Part shown: piece by piece, positions 37,412 through 49,536 of the stretch
Layout: every line of letters starts with the position of its first letter
How positions within the stretch are numbered: the stretch's first letter is position 1
Assembly: GCF_022965805.1 (NCBI RefSeq)
Contig: NC_133116.1
Span: 5,890,001-5,954,000, forward strand
Origin: Primulina eburnea
Lineage: Eukaryota > Streptophyta > Magnoliopsida > Lamiales > Gesneriaceae
DNA length: 64,000 bases
Direction of reading: 5' to 3'
Position numbers and translations under genes: made by a program
Notes under the pieces: model-generated
Told to the model about the DNA's origin: nothing
The model's database searches: none
Seen by the model: only the letters and a program-made list of their open reading frames with translations

Positions 37412-37597
37412 CAAAAACTTATGTGAGACGGTCTCACGGATCATATTTGTAAGACGGATCTCTTATTTTGATCATCTATTAAAAAAAATATTAATTTTTT
37501 TGCTAAGAGTATTACTTTTTATTGTGAATATGGATATGGTTGACCCGTCTCACAGATTAAGATCCGTGAGACGATCTCACATAAGATCCACTCTAAT
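37412..37597 (+). mobile_element. Hairpin MITE copy (full length)
   Basis: CTTATGTGAGACGGTCTCAC at the left and GATCCGTGAGACGATCTCAC at the right, in the same orientation as the copy 1 kb upstream. Confidence 0.8.
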
Positions 37598-38434
37598 AAA
37601 ATTAGACTTTTACTTAAAGTCCAATTCATTTTTTCGAGATATATTCAAAGTTGAATTAAAAAAATGTAAAATATTCGACTCAATAATAATTATATATAAT
37701 ATCAGTTTAACAAATTTTTTACGTTCAAAATCGATATCCAACCGATTTGAGCAATATTTATTTTTTAAAAAATAATTAACCTAACTAATCAAACCGAAAT
37801 TCCGATTGAGCCGGTTTTCTCGATTTAACCCGAGAATTCAGGCTCAACTCGAGTCTCGAGCCGACGTCGACAAATGATCTCCACGGTGCCGGTTAGGCAA
37901 ACGACCACGGGCAGTTTTACCATAATAACACCTCAAAAGCAAAGACTTTCAAAAGCAAAGACTTTGTCAGCCTTGTGGCACAAGTCTTCTCAAACGAATC
38001 GAATATGCTACAAATAAAGTTCGAATATATCAGAGCTCAACACAAATTCCATAAATTCTAATAAAATCAAATATTTTTCGAAAACCTAAAACCCCTTCTC
38101 TAACAATATGTTATTACACAAAACCGACAACGACTCGTATTAATGTTTCATGTTCAAATCTAAATATTCGATTAGATACTCAGTTATAACAAATTTCACA
38201 CAAGTTTTTTTTTTAAAAAAGAAGCTCTCAATTCATGATAAAACATCTAACTCAATATTTTTCGAGTTTTTTTTCCTAGACCTTGGGTAGCTACAAAGCA
38301 AGCAGGAGAGATACACGACCGACTGACTAATAGGAAAAAAAAAACATTAGTCTAAATAAATATTGTATCAAGCACGAAAGCCTACGCGGGTCGGGGTTTG
38401 ATCACTGGGGTTGTTCATCCATGCATATCCACTA
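37598..38434. other. Intergenic DNA, 3' flank of the Mei2-like gene
   Basis: No gene seen. A short tandem CAAAAGCAAAGACTTT duplication occurs near 37935-37968. Confidence 0.5.
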
Positions 38435-41400
38435 TCAATCGACTAGCATTGCTGCTGCTACCGCGGCCGTCCTCATCGGAGCTTCGTAGTAATTTGATCC
38501 AGTGGCTGGAATTTCTGACTCATTATCCTTCGGACTGCCGACAGAAGTAGACTCTGTAGATGAAGGAACTGTTGATGGATCTACGGATTCATGTACAACT
38601 ATTGGCACCGGTTCTGTCAGTCTCCAACCATCCCTAGGCGGCATGAACACCACCGGCATATACTCCTCCGCATCTCTGGGGAACTTTGAATTCTTGAAGT
38701 GTTCTCTCAATGCTTCCAACCCCTTTTATATTAACATCCAAGCCCACACACAAAATCAAGACTCTTAGAAATATTTGCTGTCTAACATGTATCTTCCATC
38801 AGTCGTAATTAATCATTCAGCTATTGACATGATTATATTAATATATATTCCTTTTTTGGTCAAAAAAAACATACCCTAACTTGATCCAATAAACCGTGAG
38901 TTTAAATTTACCAAATAAAAAACAATAAAACCCCCCTTATAAAGCACATTAAAACCAATTAAAGTACGTAAAATTTTAAAATTTAATATGGCTGGGAGTT
39001 GATGGATATTTCGTTCTCTTCTTATTGTCAATGGACATCAGATCCAACGAGGGTAAACTCTAAATAAGAGATTCATTGATAATTTAACCTCATTAATTGA
39101 TAATATCGTAATAGTTTGTATTTTTTGTTATTAAATTTCTTATTGTTCTCATTTCCTACAAGCTTAATTCATACACTTTAAGATAAAGTTGTTTTAAAAA
39201 GTTGATTTGTATATCAAATTTGAAGTCACCAATATAAACTTCGTGGAGGACTTCAACAAGGAAAAATTCAGAAGTAAATTTTCCACAAAGCATAGGCACT
39301 GTTATTTATTTTCAGCTAAAAAAATCATCTTCTGCTTTATGTTAATTCGGCCCTGCTAACCATCACCCTCGTTTTATCTATAAAGTAAGAATTTAAGTTT
39401 GAGAGTTCAACAACAGCACATCATTAATTATAAGTCATTACCTGTAATCTTGCGTACGTGACATCACAAATTTTCCTTGAATTGAAGACTTCCCAGCTTT
39501 GATGATGAAATGCCTTGTGCAGTCTAAGTGCTGCCACCGGGGAAGTCATGTTCACGAACCCATATCCCACGTTGCATTTGTTGCTGTAAGCCAGATGACG
39601 ATCATGAAAATTCTTGAAAAGATTATGCTAATTAAATTTTTTAAAAGATTACATTTTTATTTCAAAAAGTCTGCAAAAATATTATAAAGATGGACGTGGC
39701 TTACATGAAATCGATGGGTAGATAGACGAAATCGTAAGAGGACAAGAGTTGATCATCGCCGTCGGCAATCTGCTCATTACAGTGAATGCAGTGATTGTCC
39801 AGCATGTTCAGTAGTAGCTTTTGACTGCGAATATATTATATTAATATTAAGACATAATTATAGAATATATAGATATTTCGGTTTTCCTCGTTAGTTTCAT
39901 ATATTTTTCTATATTTTCTTGAATAATGGGTATGGTAGAATCAGAGAATATTTTGGCTGAACAAGCAAGCAAACTCGAAAAAATGGATGAAAGACAAGGC
40001 GATGATTACCTGTACTTGTTGGGGATGTTTTTGATCATGACAGTAGTTCTAGAATCGCTATACTTCGATTCCATTATTGCATCCACCTTTATCATGAAAC
40101 GAGGATCATAATCCTTTCCCTGTCTCCCGCCGTCTTCGCCGCCCTTCCACGGCTTGCCACCACCCTTGCCCGGCTTCAAATTATCTCCACCACCAGTACA
40201 TGATATATTTTTCTTGTTATAATTATAATTGGACTTCATGCTCGACCTCTTCGGATCACATCCACTTATGGTAATAGCCGCCATTGATCCATGAAGTGAC
40301 GATCCACGGGAACTCTTGCTTCCGCAGCTCCGGCCCGGGATTACTTTAGACTGATAACTGCGCGGTGGTGCAAACCTGCCGGAGAATCTCCGCTCTGTAG
40401 GCGGCGTAGGTAGCGTTGACGCGGACGGTGGTGGCAGCAAGTTTCTTGATGATGCATAGTTATTGGTGGAAGAACTGAGCAATCCATTTTGAGGGAACTT
40501 GGAAAATTTCTTGATTTGGCCACCATGCCGACTAAATTCAATAACAATTTGTTGGCCACCAATTTCTTTTCCGTTCATACTCGCCATTGCCTTTGCCGCA
40601 TTTCTAACATCATAGAACTCCACGAACATTTGGTTCCTCTTCCTTGGTGTCTCTCTCAATTCCTTGATGGGCCCTTCACGACATAACAAATTAATTAAAA
40701 ATAACAACCGCATTCGAAAAAAATTCAAGTTCTGTACCTCTGATTGATTAATCTTGGGTCTACTTAGAATGGCACAAAAGACATTTCTTTTTTCACATAA
40801 ATGAAGTCAAGAAAACGATCCATCAAACAAGAACACTTAAAACAAGAATTTGCCCCACAAAATCTCAGTAGATCTCGTGATTCTTTGATTATCACAACTT
40901 GAAACATCTGCTACACACATCCAAGAAACACCAGGACAGACAAACTACACGAAAAATAATGTCTCCAATCAAGAATCTCATAGTGAAATATTCAGATATA
41001 ATAAACTAAAAAGGAGATAAATCAACATATTATCATACCAAATATTTCGAAAATTTGTCGGAGACAAGTAGGCGAAACGACGGGATCAACATTGAATATA
41101 ACAAGTGTGCCTTGATTGTTTCCATCAGGAAGAGAACAAGTTACTGGAGTGGAAAACTGGGCCCACACAACTTGTCCTGAAATTAGACCACGCGCAGCCG
41201 GGGGTGGCAACGGCGGTGGAACCGACATCAAACCCAAAGGATTATTCAGCACGGCTTCGTAGTGGCGCCCCAGCCTGCATTGCTGCTGCATGTGCTGATC
41301 ATGAATAGCCACCAACGCCGCCTGCGCATCTCTCACATCGTAGAAATGGACGGTCACCAAGCCCTCACGCCGCCGCTCCATATCCACCGACCTCACGTCG

Positions 41401-41714
41401 CCGAAGACTTCCAATTCACGCCGTACCGTCGATTCAGTCACGCAAGGCGTCACCAAGCTCAGCAGCAGAGTTCTGGACGGCATGGCTAAGGAAGGAGGTA
41501 AAGAAACTGGCGGAGGAAGATCGGAAGGCACGCTAACATACGCCGGTACTGAAGAAAACGGTAGCGTCGGGTATCCCATGCTGTCGTACACCGGAGGGGG
41601 GTACGGGCGGTAAACTTGGGTTGGAAAAGAACGTACTCCGATGGCCGGAAAAAACTCTTGAGCATCGGGGTCCAGATGGTGTGCCTCGAAACTCGGGAAA
41701 CCCCCTTCGTTCAT
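38435..41714 (-). CDS. Mei2-like protein of the terminal ear1-like (TEL) class, 629 aa
   Basis: Five exons on the minus strand: 41714-41039, 40673-40010, 39824-39705, 39583-39442 and 38722-38435, in phase. The protein should bind RNA. In grasses TE1 and its relatives act in the shoot apex to time leaf initiation. RRM1 starts near residue 84 ([20 protein letters not shown]) and RRM2 near 206 ([20 protein letters not shown], then [20 protein letters not shown]). A Gly/Lys-rich linker follows. The Mei2-specific C-terminal RRM spans about 430-540: [50 protein letters not shown] and [12 protein letters not shown]. The proline-rich N-terminus ([17 protein letters not shown]) is typical of TEL proteins. 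The exon 2 acceptor (GTCGTGAAG) has a weak pyrimidine tract. TEL1 and TEL2 cannot be told apart here. Confidence 0.93.
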
Positions 41715-41883
41715 CGTCGGGAAACCGGTTCACTTCAAAACCGACACAAAAATTATATTTTCCGACGAGTTTTTCCTGCAAAAAGAAACGTTGGATATAT
41801 AGTTGTCTTCAGAATCTTGTGTTCTTCAGATTCAGCAAATATCCATTAGTTCTTTCCTTGTCTCTCTGTAGACAATCTTTCAT

Positions 41884-41891
41884 GTATATAA
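41884..41891 (-). promoter_or_regulatory. Candidate TATA box of the Mei2-like gene
   Basis: TTATATAC on the minus strand, 170 bp upstream of the ATG and preceded by a GA-rich tract. Other weak AT motifs are nearby. Confidence 0.3.
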
Positions 41892-42034
41892 CTCTCTCTC
41901 TCGACCCTATATTGAATCCTTTTCTCTGTTTAGTCGTGGACTGGTATATGTGAGAGAGAGGGAACGGAGAATGTTATTATCAATAAATCATGGTGTATCC
42001 TATTTTACATTAGTTAGCTTTCATAAATAAATGA

Positions 42035-42206
42035 AAAAATTTTGTGTGAGACGATTTTATTAATCATATTTTGTGAGACAGATATTTATTTAGGTTATCT
42101 ATGAAAAAAATTATTTTTTATGTTAAGATAACTTTTTATTGTGAATATCGATAAGATTGACTCGTCGATAAAGATTTGTGAGACGTCTTACAAGAGACCT
42201 ACTCTA
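42035..42206 (+). mobile_element. Hairpin MITE copy (diverged)
   Basis: TTTTGTGTGAGACGATTTTA at the left, ATATTTTGTGAGACAGATAT, the AT-rich core, and AGATTTGTGAGACGTCTTAC at the right. Confidence 0.6.
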
Positions 42207-43211
42207 AATAAATTGCTAATATCCAACTGTTCCCAAAGTAATAATAATATTTAATTTTAAAAAAATTATAACTATTTATCAAAAAAAATTGAATTTTGTT
42301 TGTTCATGAATGACTAGGGTCTCCACACTCCATTATGTATAAATCTTAAAATTTCTCATAAATTTTTACTCAAAAGTACAATATAAAACAATAGCTATTA
42401 TGTGCGGTCAAAGTTGTCTATATATTTACAATAATCAATAATAATTTTAACATAAAAAATAATATTTTTATATATATATTTCAAATAAAATATATTATAA
42501 TATCGTCTTACAAAATTTTCGTATAATATAAAATGTATATAGTCGACACTTGCAATAGAAGTAATTAGTAAGTCGATAAATTTAAATTTGAAATGTATGG
42601 TTAGTTACGTTATGACATTTATATTTCATGTGATTTAATAGTAGTATGACAGGTAAGATATGAGGTATAATATCTTAATTGTCGAGACAATATTTAAATG
42701 CCAACTATTTTATTGGTAAAATTTGGTTCCGAAAATAAATTAAGGTACATAAAATTACTTGAATTAATCAAATTCGATTTACATGACATTGCCCTAATCT
42801 ATTTGAAAAATGGTTTAAGCACATTGACGTATTCTTCTCATCCCTGACCGTACACGTGTCGAGATATGCGAAAGGTACGACATGCCAAAATACGTATATT
42901 TTGTCAAAATAATTAAATGTAACATGAATAGTACGATGCTCATGCTTTATTTGGTATGCAAATTAACGTTTTGCTCCAGCTCTCTTTTTCTCTGTGCATT
43001 TTATTTTTATTCAATTGTCCCTTACAAATATTAAAGTTGGCAAAATTACAAAAATCAAATGTTGTCTACTTGTGCACACGTTGTCTACTCGCTTCAGAGA
43101 CAGTTTTTGCATGATTAATGGACACAATATAAACATTATTTAAGTAATTTAATTCTTATATCTCATCATTATCATTATATTAAGAAAATATTACCTCCAC
43201 ACACATACATA
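42207..43211. other. AT-rich intergenic DNA
   Basis: No gene or bounded element seen. Confidence 0.55.
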
Positions 43212-43347
43212 CATATACATCAAAAGTCGAGTTCGGTTCGAAGAACCACTCAAACAACTATAGATCAACTCGATTCTATACATATACATCAAAAGTCAAG
43301 TTCGGTTCGAAGAACCACTCAAACAACTCTAAATCAACTTGATTCTG
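43212..43347. repeat. 69-bp tandem duplication
   Basis: CATATACATCAAAAGTCGAG (from 43212) recurs from 43281 with few changes through CAACTTGATTCT. A (TA)n run follows at 43392-43441. Confidence 0.85.
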
Positions 43348-43388
43348 ATCAGAATCGAGCTCAGATCGATTTCAGACTCATCAACTCA

Positions 43389-43391
<3 letters not shown>

Positions 43392-43441
<50 letters not shown>
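43392..43441. repeat. (AT)n microsatellite
   Basis: About 25 dinucleotides. The small open frame spanning it is an artefact. Confidence 0.95.
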
Positions 43442-43443
<2 letters not shown>

Positions 43444-43924
43444 GAATTTTCTTTTATACATATGTATACATGGGACTCGGGCACACACGTACAAATTAGG
43501 TTCAGGTTTTTGGCAGGCAATGACAAGACACTACATAATATTCAAAATCAAATTCTTTTGTTGCTTTGAATTTCTTTCCGTGGTCTTTTACTTCACTGTG
43601 TAAATCTCAGGAGATACACTGCGCTTTTGTTACACATTTAACTATGGAAAATACTACATATAAATAAAGATTGCAAATTGATTTAAAATGTCGTTCCAAA
43701 TATATTTTTGGAATTTATAAATTATACAACAATATCGATTTTCCTTTTTCGAAATTTTTATCATCGTACAAGTGTTGATACTGATAGCGATAAATAACAT
43801 CGGCGAAACTCTTTTCCCCTGATCCAGGAAACTAAATCAAATAAAGCCCCAACATTCTTTGATACAAATTTTACCCGATATTCCTGCCAAAAGTTAATTT
43901 AGAATATAGGTGGTAAAAACCAGT

Positions 43925-44060
43925 TCTAGCTAAAACTTCACAAAATAAGATTTCCGTTTAGTTCATCTATGAAAAAATATAATTTTTTTATGTCAAAATT
44001 CTTTCTTTATATTGTAAATATGAGCAGAATTGACTCAAATTTTGTGGTGACACTATTTTA
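43925..44060 (+). mobile_element. Degenerate hairpin MITE copy
   Basis: It retains TTAGTTCATCTATGAAAAAA, a decayed core and AAATATGAGCAGAATTGACT, but both palindromic ends are worn away. Confidence 0.35.
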
Positions 44061-44381
44061 AAAAAATTCAAAAACGTAATTATATATATATATATGTGTG
44101 TGGACAATCAATTTACCAAAAATTCAAGATAACATTATTAACAAAAACGTTGAAAAATGTAATATTATATATAAAAAATTAAATTTTATTTAATATTTTA
44201 GAGAGTATGTAAAACTAAATATATAAAGTAATACAAAATTCAAAACCGTAAATGAAAATAAACGACACGATGAATGTAAACCTTTAAGGGAGTATTGTTT
44301 GCACTCCGTTTTTTTAAACACACTTTGTATTAATTTCTTTACATTAAAATACCTAATATGTTCTCAAATGATTTTTTAAAG

Positions 44382-44567
44382 GCAAAAATTTGTGTGAGCG
44401 GTCTCACGGATCGTATTTGTGATACGGATCTCTTATTTGGGTCATCCATGAAAAAGTATTACTTTTAATGCTTAGAGTATTATTTTTTATTGTGAATATA
44501 GGTAAGGTTGACCCGTCTCACAGATTAAGATCTGTGAGACGGTCTCACATGAGACCCACTCTTTTTT
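44382..44567 (+). mobile_element. Hairpin MITE copy (full length, well preserved)
   Basis: TTGTGTGAGCGGTCTCACGG at the left, CTTATTTGGGTCATCCATGA, then GGTTGACCCGTCTCACAGAT and GATCTGTGAGACGGTCTCAC at the right. It is close to the family consensus. Confidence 0.8.
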
Positions 44568-44649
44568 AAAATATTGATATAAACATACAATGTTTTTATA
44601 AATTTTTCTTTTATTAAATATAAGAAAATATTAAAACTAATAAACAAAA

Positions 44650-44825
44650 ATTCTTATGAGACAGTATAATGAGTCAATATATAAGACAAATCTTCTAACC
44701 GACCTCATGGAAAGATATTGATTTATGTCAAAATTATTAGTTTTTACTCATATTATGGATAGATTCGACTCATCATATGAATATAGATGTGTGAGACCGT
44801 TTCACACGAGACTTAATCACACTAA
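44650..44825 (+). mobile_element. Degenerate hairpin MITE copy
   Basis: ATTCTTATGAGACAGTATAA at the left and GATGTGTGAGACCGTTTCAC at the right, with a diverged interior. Confidence 0.5.
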
Positions 44826-45303
44826 TTTAAGTACATTTATTTTTTTTTCTTACCTTGAATAAATATATTGACAAGTATAATCAGGCTGTTGATTTCTAAC
44901 ATTTTTTTAAGTAAAGTAACACATTCTTAGTATTTTTTTTCTCCAAAAATATATTGTAGCGAATTTTAAAATAATTCATTTCTTTTTAAATATTTATACT
45001 ATTTATTTATTTAATTTAACGAATTACAAAGAGAATTGTAAAAATGTGTATAGTTCGTAATTATTGTATATGTCATTTTAAATTTAAGTTTCTACGAATA
45101 AATTTATCTTTAACAAAATAATAAACATTTATGCTTTTATCTTTAAAAGTAAATTATTACTTTAATAACATATACTGATATACAAATATATAAAAATATT
45201 TATGTTTAATATATATAAACTAGTTCTTTCGTCAATATTATTTTCACTCTGTATTATATAATTAAAACATACTCTATTTTTGGATGAAAAAAGAATTCTC
45301 CTT

Positions 45304-45312
45304 ATAAAATAA
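45304..45312. repeat. 9-bp target duplication of foldback element 1 (left)
   Basis: ATAAAATAA directly before GGGTAATC; an exact copy follows the element at 49528-49536. Confidence 0.85.
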
Positions 45313-45539
45313 GGGTAATCTGGAGAAAAATACATCTGCCAATGATTTTTTTAAGATTCAGTACCCATAAGTTTTTTTTTGTATTTCAGTACCCGACAAA
45401 AGACAAACTTAGTTTTTACTACATGTTTTGTGTATTTTTACTTTTTTACCCTTCTTACTTAATAAAAAATTATATAAATCTCTTTTTTTGTTAGTCATCT
45501 TCTCTTTCCACTCATCATTCCCAATACATTGGGATCACA

Positions 45540-46850
45540 TGTACATTGAATTAAAATAATTTTTTATTAAAAAAAACTCACAACTAATAATTGAACTTTT
45601 TGATATACTTAGTTTTACTTGCGAAATACTTAATTTCAATTTTAAAATACTTGATTTAGTAAATAATATACTCAGCATGTGTATTAAAATACTGAATATT
45701 CGAATATCCAACGCAAGTTCACCAAGTGCTCGTATTTCCATACAAAATTCATTTGGATAACATGTTCATTTTCATTTAATTATTTTTTGTTTTTAAAAAA
45801 ACAAATTCGCAACTAAGCATTGAACATCAGCAAATAATTAGTTTTATTTGCGAAATACCTAATTTTAGTTTTAAAATACTTGATTTGGTAAATGAGATAC
45901 TCAGAATGAGTATGGAAATACTGGATATTCGAATATGCAGCACAAGTTCACCAAGTGATCGTATTTCCATCCAAGATATATTTAGATGACTTGTTCATTT
46001 CATTTAATTATTTTTTTATTTTTAAAAAAAACAAATTCGCAACTAAGCATTGAAATTTTTCAAGTACTTAATTTTACTTGCGAAATACCTAATTTCAGCT
46101 TTAAAATACTTGATTTGGTAATTGAGATACTCATAAAAGTTAATAAAATACTGGATATTCTAGTAGGCCATGTAAGTTCACCAAGTGCTCGCATTTTCAT
46201 CCAAGATGCATTTGGATGACATGTACATTTCATTTAAATATTTTTTATTTTTAAATTCACAATTAAGCATCGAACTTTATGAAGTACTTAGTTTTATTTA
46301 CGAAATACCTAATTTCAATTTTAAAATACCTAATTTAATAAATGAAATACTCAAAATGAATATTAAAATACTGGATATTAGAATATGCAATCTAACTTCA
46401 CCAAATTCTCGCATTTCCATCCAAGATGCATTTGGATGACATGTTCATTTCATTTTATTATTTTTTTTATTGCTAAAAAAAAATTCGTAACTAAGCATTA
46501 AACATTTTCAAGTACTTAGTTTAACTTGCGAAACACCTAATTTCAATTTTAAAATACTTGATTTGGTAAATGAGATACTCAGAATATGTATTAAAATACT
46601 GGATATTCGAATATGCAAGGTAAGTTCACCAAGTGTTGGTCTTTCCTTAGAAGATGCATTCGGACGACATATTCTTCTCCTCGTGTGATATCTATTTGTA
46701 AAAAAATATCAAATTCCCAACTAAACATGAAACTTTTAAAGTACTTAGTTTACTTGATAAGTACTTAATTTCAGTTTCAAAATACTTGATTTCATAAATG
46801 AGATACTCAAAATAGGTAATATAATACTGGATATTTCTAATATGCGTTAT
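45540..46850. repeat. Tandem array, left arm of foldback element 1
   Basis: The unit of about 222-235 bp can be followed by the recurring ATGCATTTGGATGACATGTT, CTAAGCATTGAACTTTT, GCGAAATACCTAATTTC, AAATACTTGATTTGGTAAAT and AATACTGGATATTCGAATAT. Unit joins lie near 45753, 45980, 46208, 46430 and 46660. Within a unit, related segments of about 20-23 bp beginning AAATAC or GATACT recur. Confidence 0.9.
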
Positions 46851-47944
46851 GATGCAATTTCAATGCAATTGAAATTAACAAATACATTGTTCATCACTCC
46901 TCATGAAATAAAAATAACAATTTATTTTTATATACAAAGAAAGAACTTACTTTTACTCCGGGACAAGTATGCTACTATATTTTTGTTAAAAGTAAGTGCT
47001 TATTTTGATCTTTAAATAACTTACTCTTACTCCACGCTCAATAATGAACTGTGTTCATTTCTTTAAATGACATGAATAAGTATTCTAATGAATCTTAGTT
47101 GGAAAACCAACCATGACCGAATTTACGTTGCATATTCGAATATCCAGTATTCTATCACATATTATGAGTATCTCATTTACCAAATCAAGTATTTTAAAAT
47201 TAAAATTAGGTATTTCGCACGTAAAAGTAAGTACTTTAAAATGTTCCATGCTTAGTGATCGAGCAAAACTTTCATTGTAAAATTCTTAGTAAATATTAAT
47301 AATATTCAAGCTCGAAATAATCGCAAGTGCTCGATGTCAAGTAATAATATAGTGTACAAGAGTACGAGTATCGTTCATCTAAATATTGTATTTCTCAATT
47401 ATTATTCTCAGTTATTCAATTTTTAGCAGCGATACTTCATATGATTGTTTACTACTACGATTATTAAATAAAAATTCAATGAACTGGTTCAAGGATTAAA
47501 TGATTAAATAAATAAGCTAGAATGATTGATTAAAGTTCAATGAGAAATGAATTTGTTGAGAATCTCGGTTCACTTACCCCTCGTTTAATCTACTTAATTC
47601 GTTCGATAATGATCTATGCTTTCGACGAGATTTCATATCCACTTGAACATATCCTCTCAAGCTATGCCAAACTAATTCAACTCAGTGAAGTAATTAAATC
47701 TCTTTAATTATTTATCAAAGGTGAATTGCATGTCGTTTTATTAAATCCTCTAGTTTTCGACCCACTGGACTATGACTATCGACGTGTATCTGACTTCATA
47801 TTTCTATGTAAATTGTAAATCCACGTATTATGTTACTCGTTCCTATCACGGGTTATTCGCTCGAAGAACATTGTCCGGAAATCTTCAAATCTTCGCTCCA
47901 AGCCTTTTTTTCTCTTTCAAAGCTTTGTGGCTGCTAAAAAAGTC

Positions 47945-49310
47945 CTTGACCATGTCATCCATATGCATCTTGGATGGAAACCCGAGCACTTGGTAAACTT
48001 ACGTTGTATATTCAAATATCCAGTATTTTAATACTCATTATGAGTATCTCATTTATCAAATCAAAGATTTTAAAACTGAAATTAGGTATTTCGCAAGTAA
48101 AACTAAGTACTTGAAAAAGTTCAATGTTTAGTTTTGAATTTGTTTTTTTAATAATAAAAATCAATTAAATGAAATTAACGTGTCATCCAAATGTATATTG
48201 GATAGAAATGCGAGCACTTGGTGAACTTACATTGTATATTCGAATATCCAGTATTTTAATACTCATTCTGAGTATCTCATTTATCAAATCAAGTATTTTA
48301 AAATTGAAATTATGTATTTTGCAAGTAAAAGTAAGTACTTCAAAATGTTCTATACTTAGTTGTGAATTTGTTTTTTTTAAAATGAAGAAAATAATTAACT
48401 GAAATGAACATGTCATTCAAATGCATCTTGGATGTAAATACGAGCACTTGGTGAACTTACGTTGCATATTCGAATATCCAGTATTTTAATACTCATTATG
48501 AGTGTTTCATTTACCAAATAAAGTATTTTAAAATTGAAATTAGATATTTTGCAAATAAAAGTAAATACTTGAAAAAGTTCAATGCTTAGTTACGAATTTG
48601 TTTTTTAACAATAAAAAAATAATTAAATGAAATGAACATGTCATCCAAATGCATATTGGATAGAAATGCGAGCATTTGGTGAACTTACGTTGCATATTCT
48701 AATATCCAGTATTTTAATACTCATTCTGAGCATCTCATTTACCAAATCAAGTATTTTAAAGCTGAAATTAGGTATTTCGCAAGTAAAACTAAGTATTTAA
48801 AAAATTTCAATGCTTAGTTGCGAATTTATTTTTTAAAAAATAAAAAATAATTAAATGAAATGAACAAGTCATTTGAATATATCTTGGATGGAAATACGAG
48901 CACTTGGTGAACTTGCGTTGCATATTCGAATATCCAGTATTTTAATATTCATTCTGAGTATCTCATTTACCAAATCAAGTATTTTAAAACTAAAATTAGG
49001 TATTTCGCAAGTAAAACTAATTATTTGCAAAAGTTCAATGCTTAGTTGCGAATTTGTTTTTTTTTAAATAAAAAATAATTAAATGAAAATGAACATGTCA
49101 TCCAAATGAATTTTGGATGGAAATACGAGCACTTGATGAACTTGCGTTGGATATTCGAATATCCAGTATTTTAATAAACATTCTGAGTATATTATTTACT
49201 AAGTCAAGTATTTTAAAATTGAAATTAAGTATTTCGCAAGTAAAACTAAGTATTTCAAAAAGTTCAATGATTAGTTGTGAATTAATTTTTTTAATAAAAA
49301 ATATTTTAAT
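47945..49310. repeat. Tandem array, right arm of foldback element 1
   Basis: The same unit in reverse complement, with CATGTCATCCAAATGCATCT-type joins near 47950, 48180, 48407, 48640, 48868 and 49098. The frame encoding ...ISFTKSSILKLKLGISQV... stays open in many units; it reflects absence of stops in a repeated sequence rather than a supported gene. Confidence 0.9.
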
Positions 49311-49527
49311 TCACATTGGGAATGATGAGTGGAAAGAGAAGATGACTAACAAAAAAAAGGATTTATATAATTTTTTATTAAGTAAAAAGGGTAAAAAGGT
49401 AAAAATACACAAAACATGTAGTAAAAACTAAGTTTGTCTTTTGTCAGGTACTGATATATAAAAAAAAACTTATGGGTACTGAATCTTAAAAAAATCATTG
49501 ACATATGTATTTTTCTACAAATTACCC

Positions 49528-49536
49528 ATAAAATAA
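49528..49536. repeat. 9-bp target duplication of foldback element 1 (right)
   Basis: ATAAAATAA, identical to 45304-45312. Confidence 0.85.

Larger units (their letters stand above)
45313..49527. mobile_element. Foldback element 1, Mutator-type, 4215 bp
   Basis: The outer ends are inverted (GGGTAATCTGGAGAAAAATA on the left; TATTTTTCTACAAATTACCC on the right). The inversion continues inward through about 220 bp of unique terminal sequence (GATTCAGTACCCATAAG, TAGTTTTTACTACATGTTTT, CATCTTCTCTTTCCACTCAT). Inside this are arms of tandem units of about 230 bp: about six in the left arm (45540-46850) and, inverted, about six in the right arm (47945-49310). One more inverted unit lies at about 47095-47270. 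The central segments (about 46850-47095 and 47275-47945) are non-repetitive. No transposase frame was found. A 9-bp duplication flanks the element, as in the Mutator superfamily. It must be mobilised in trans, if at all. Confidence 0.85.
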
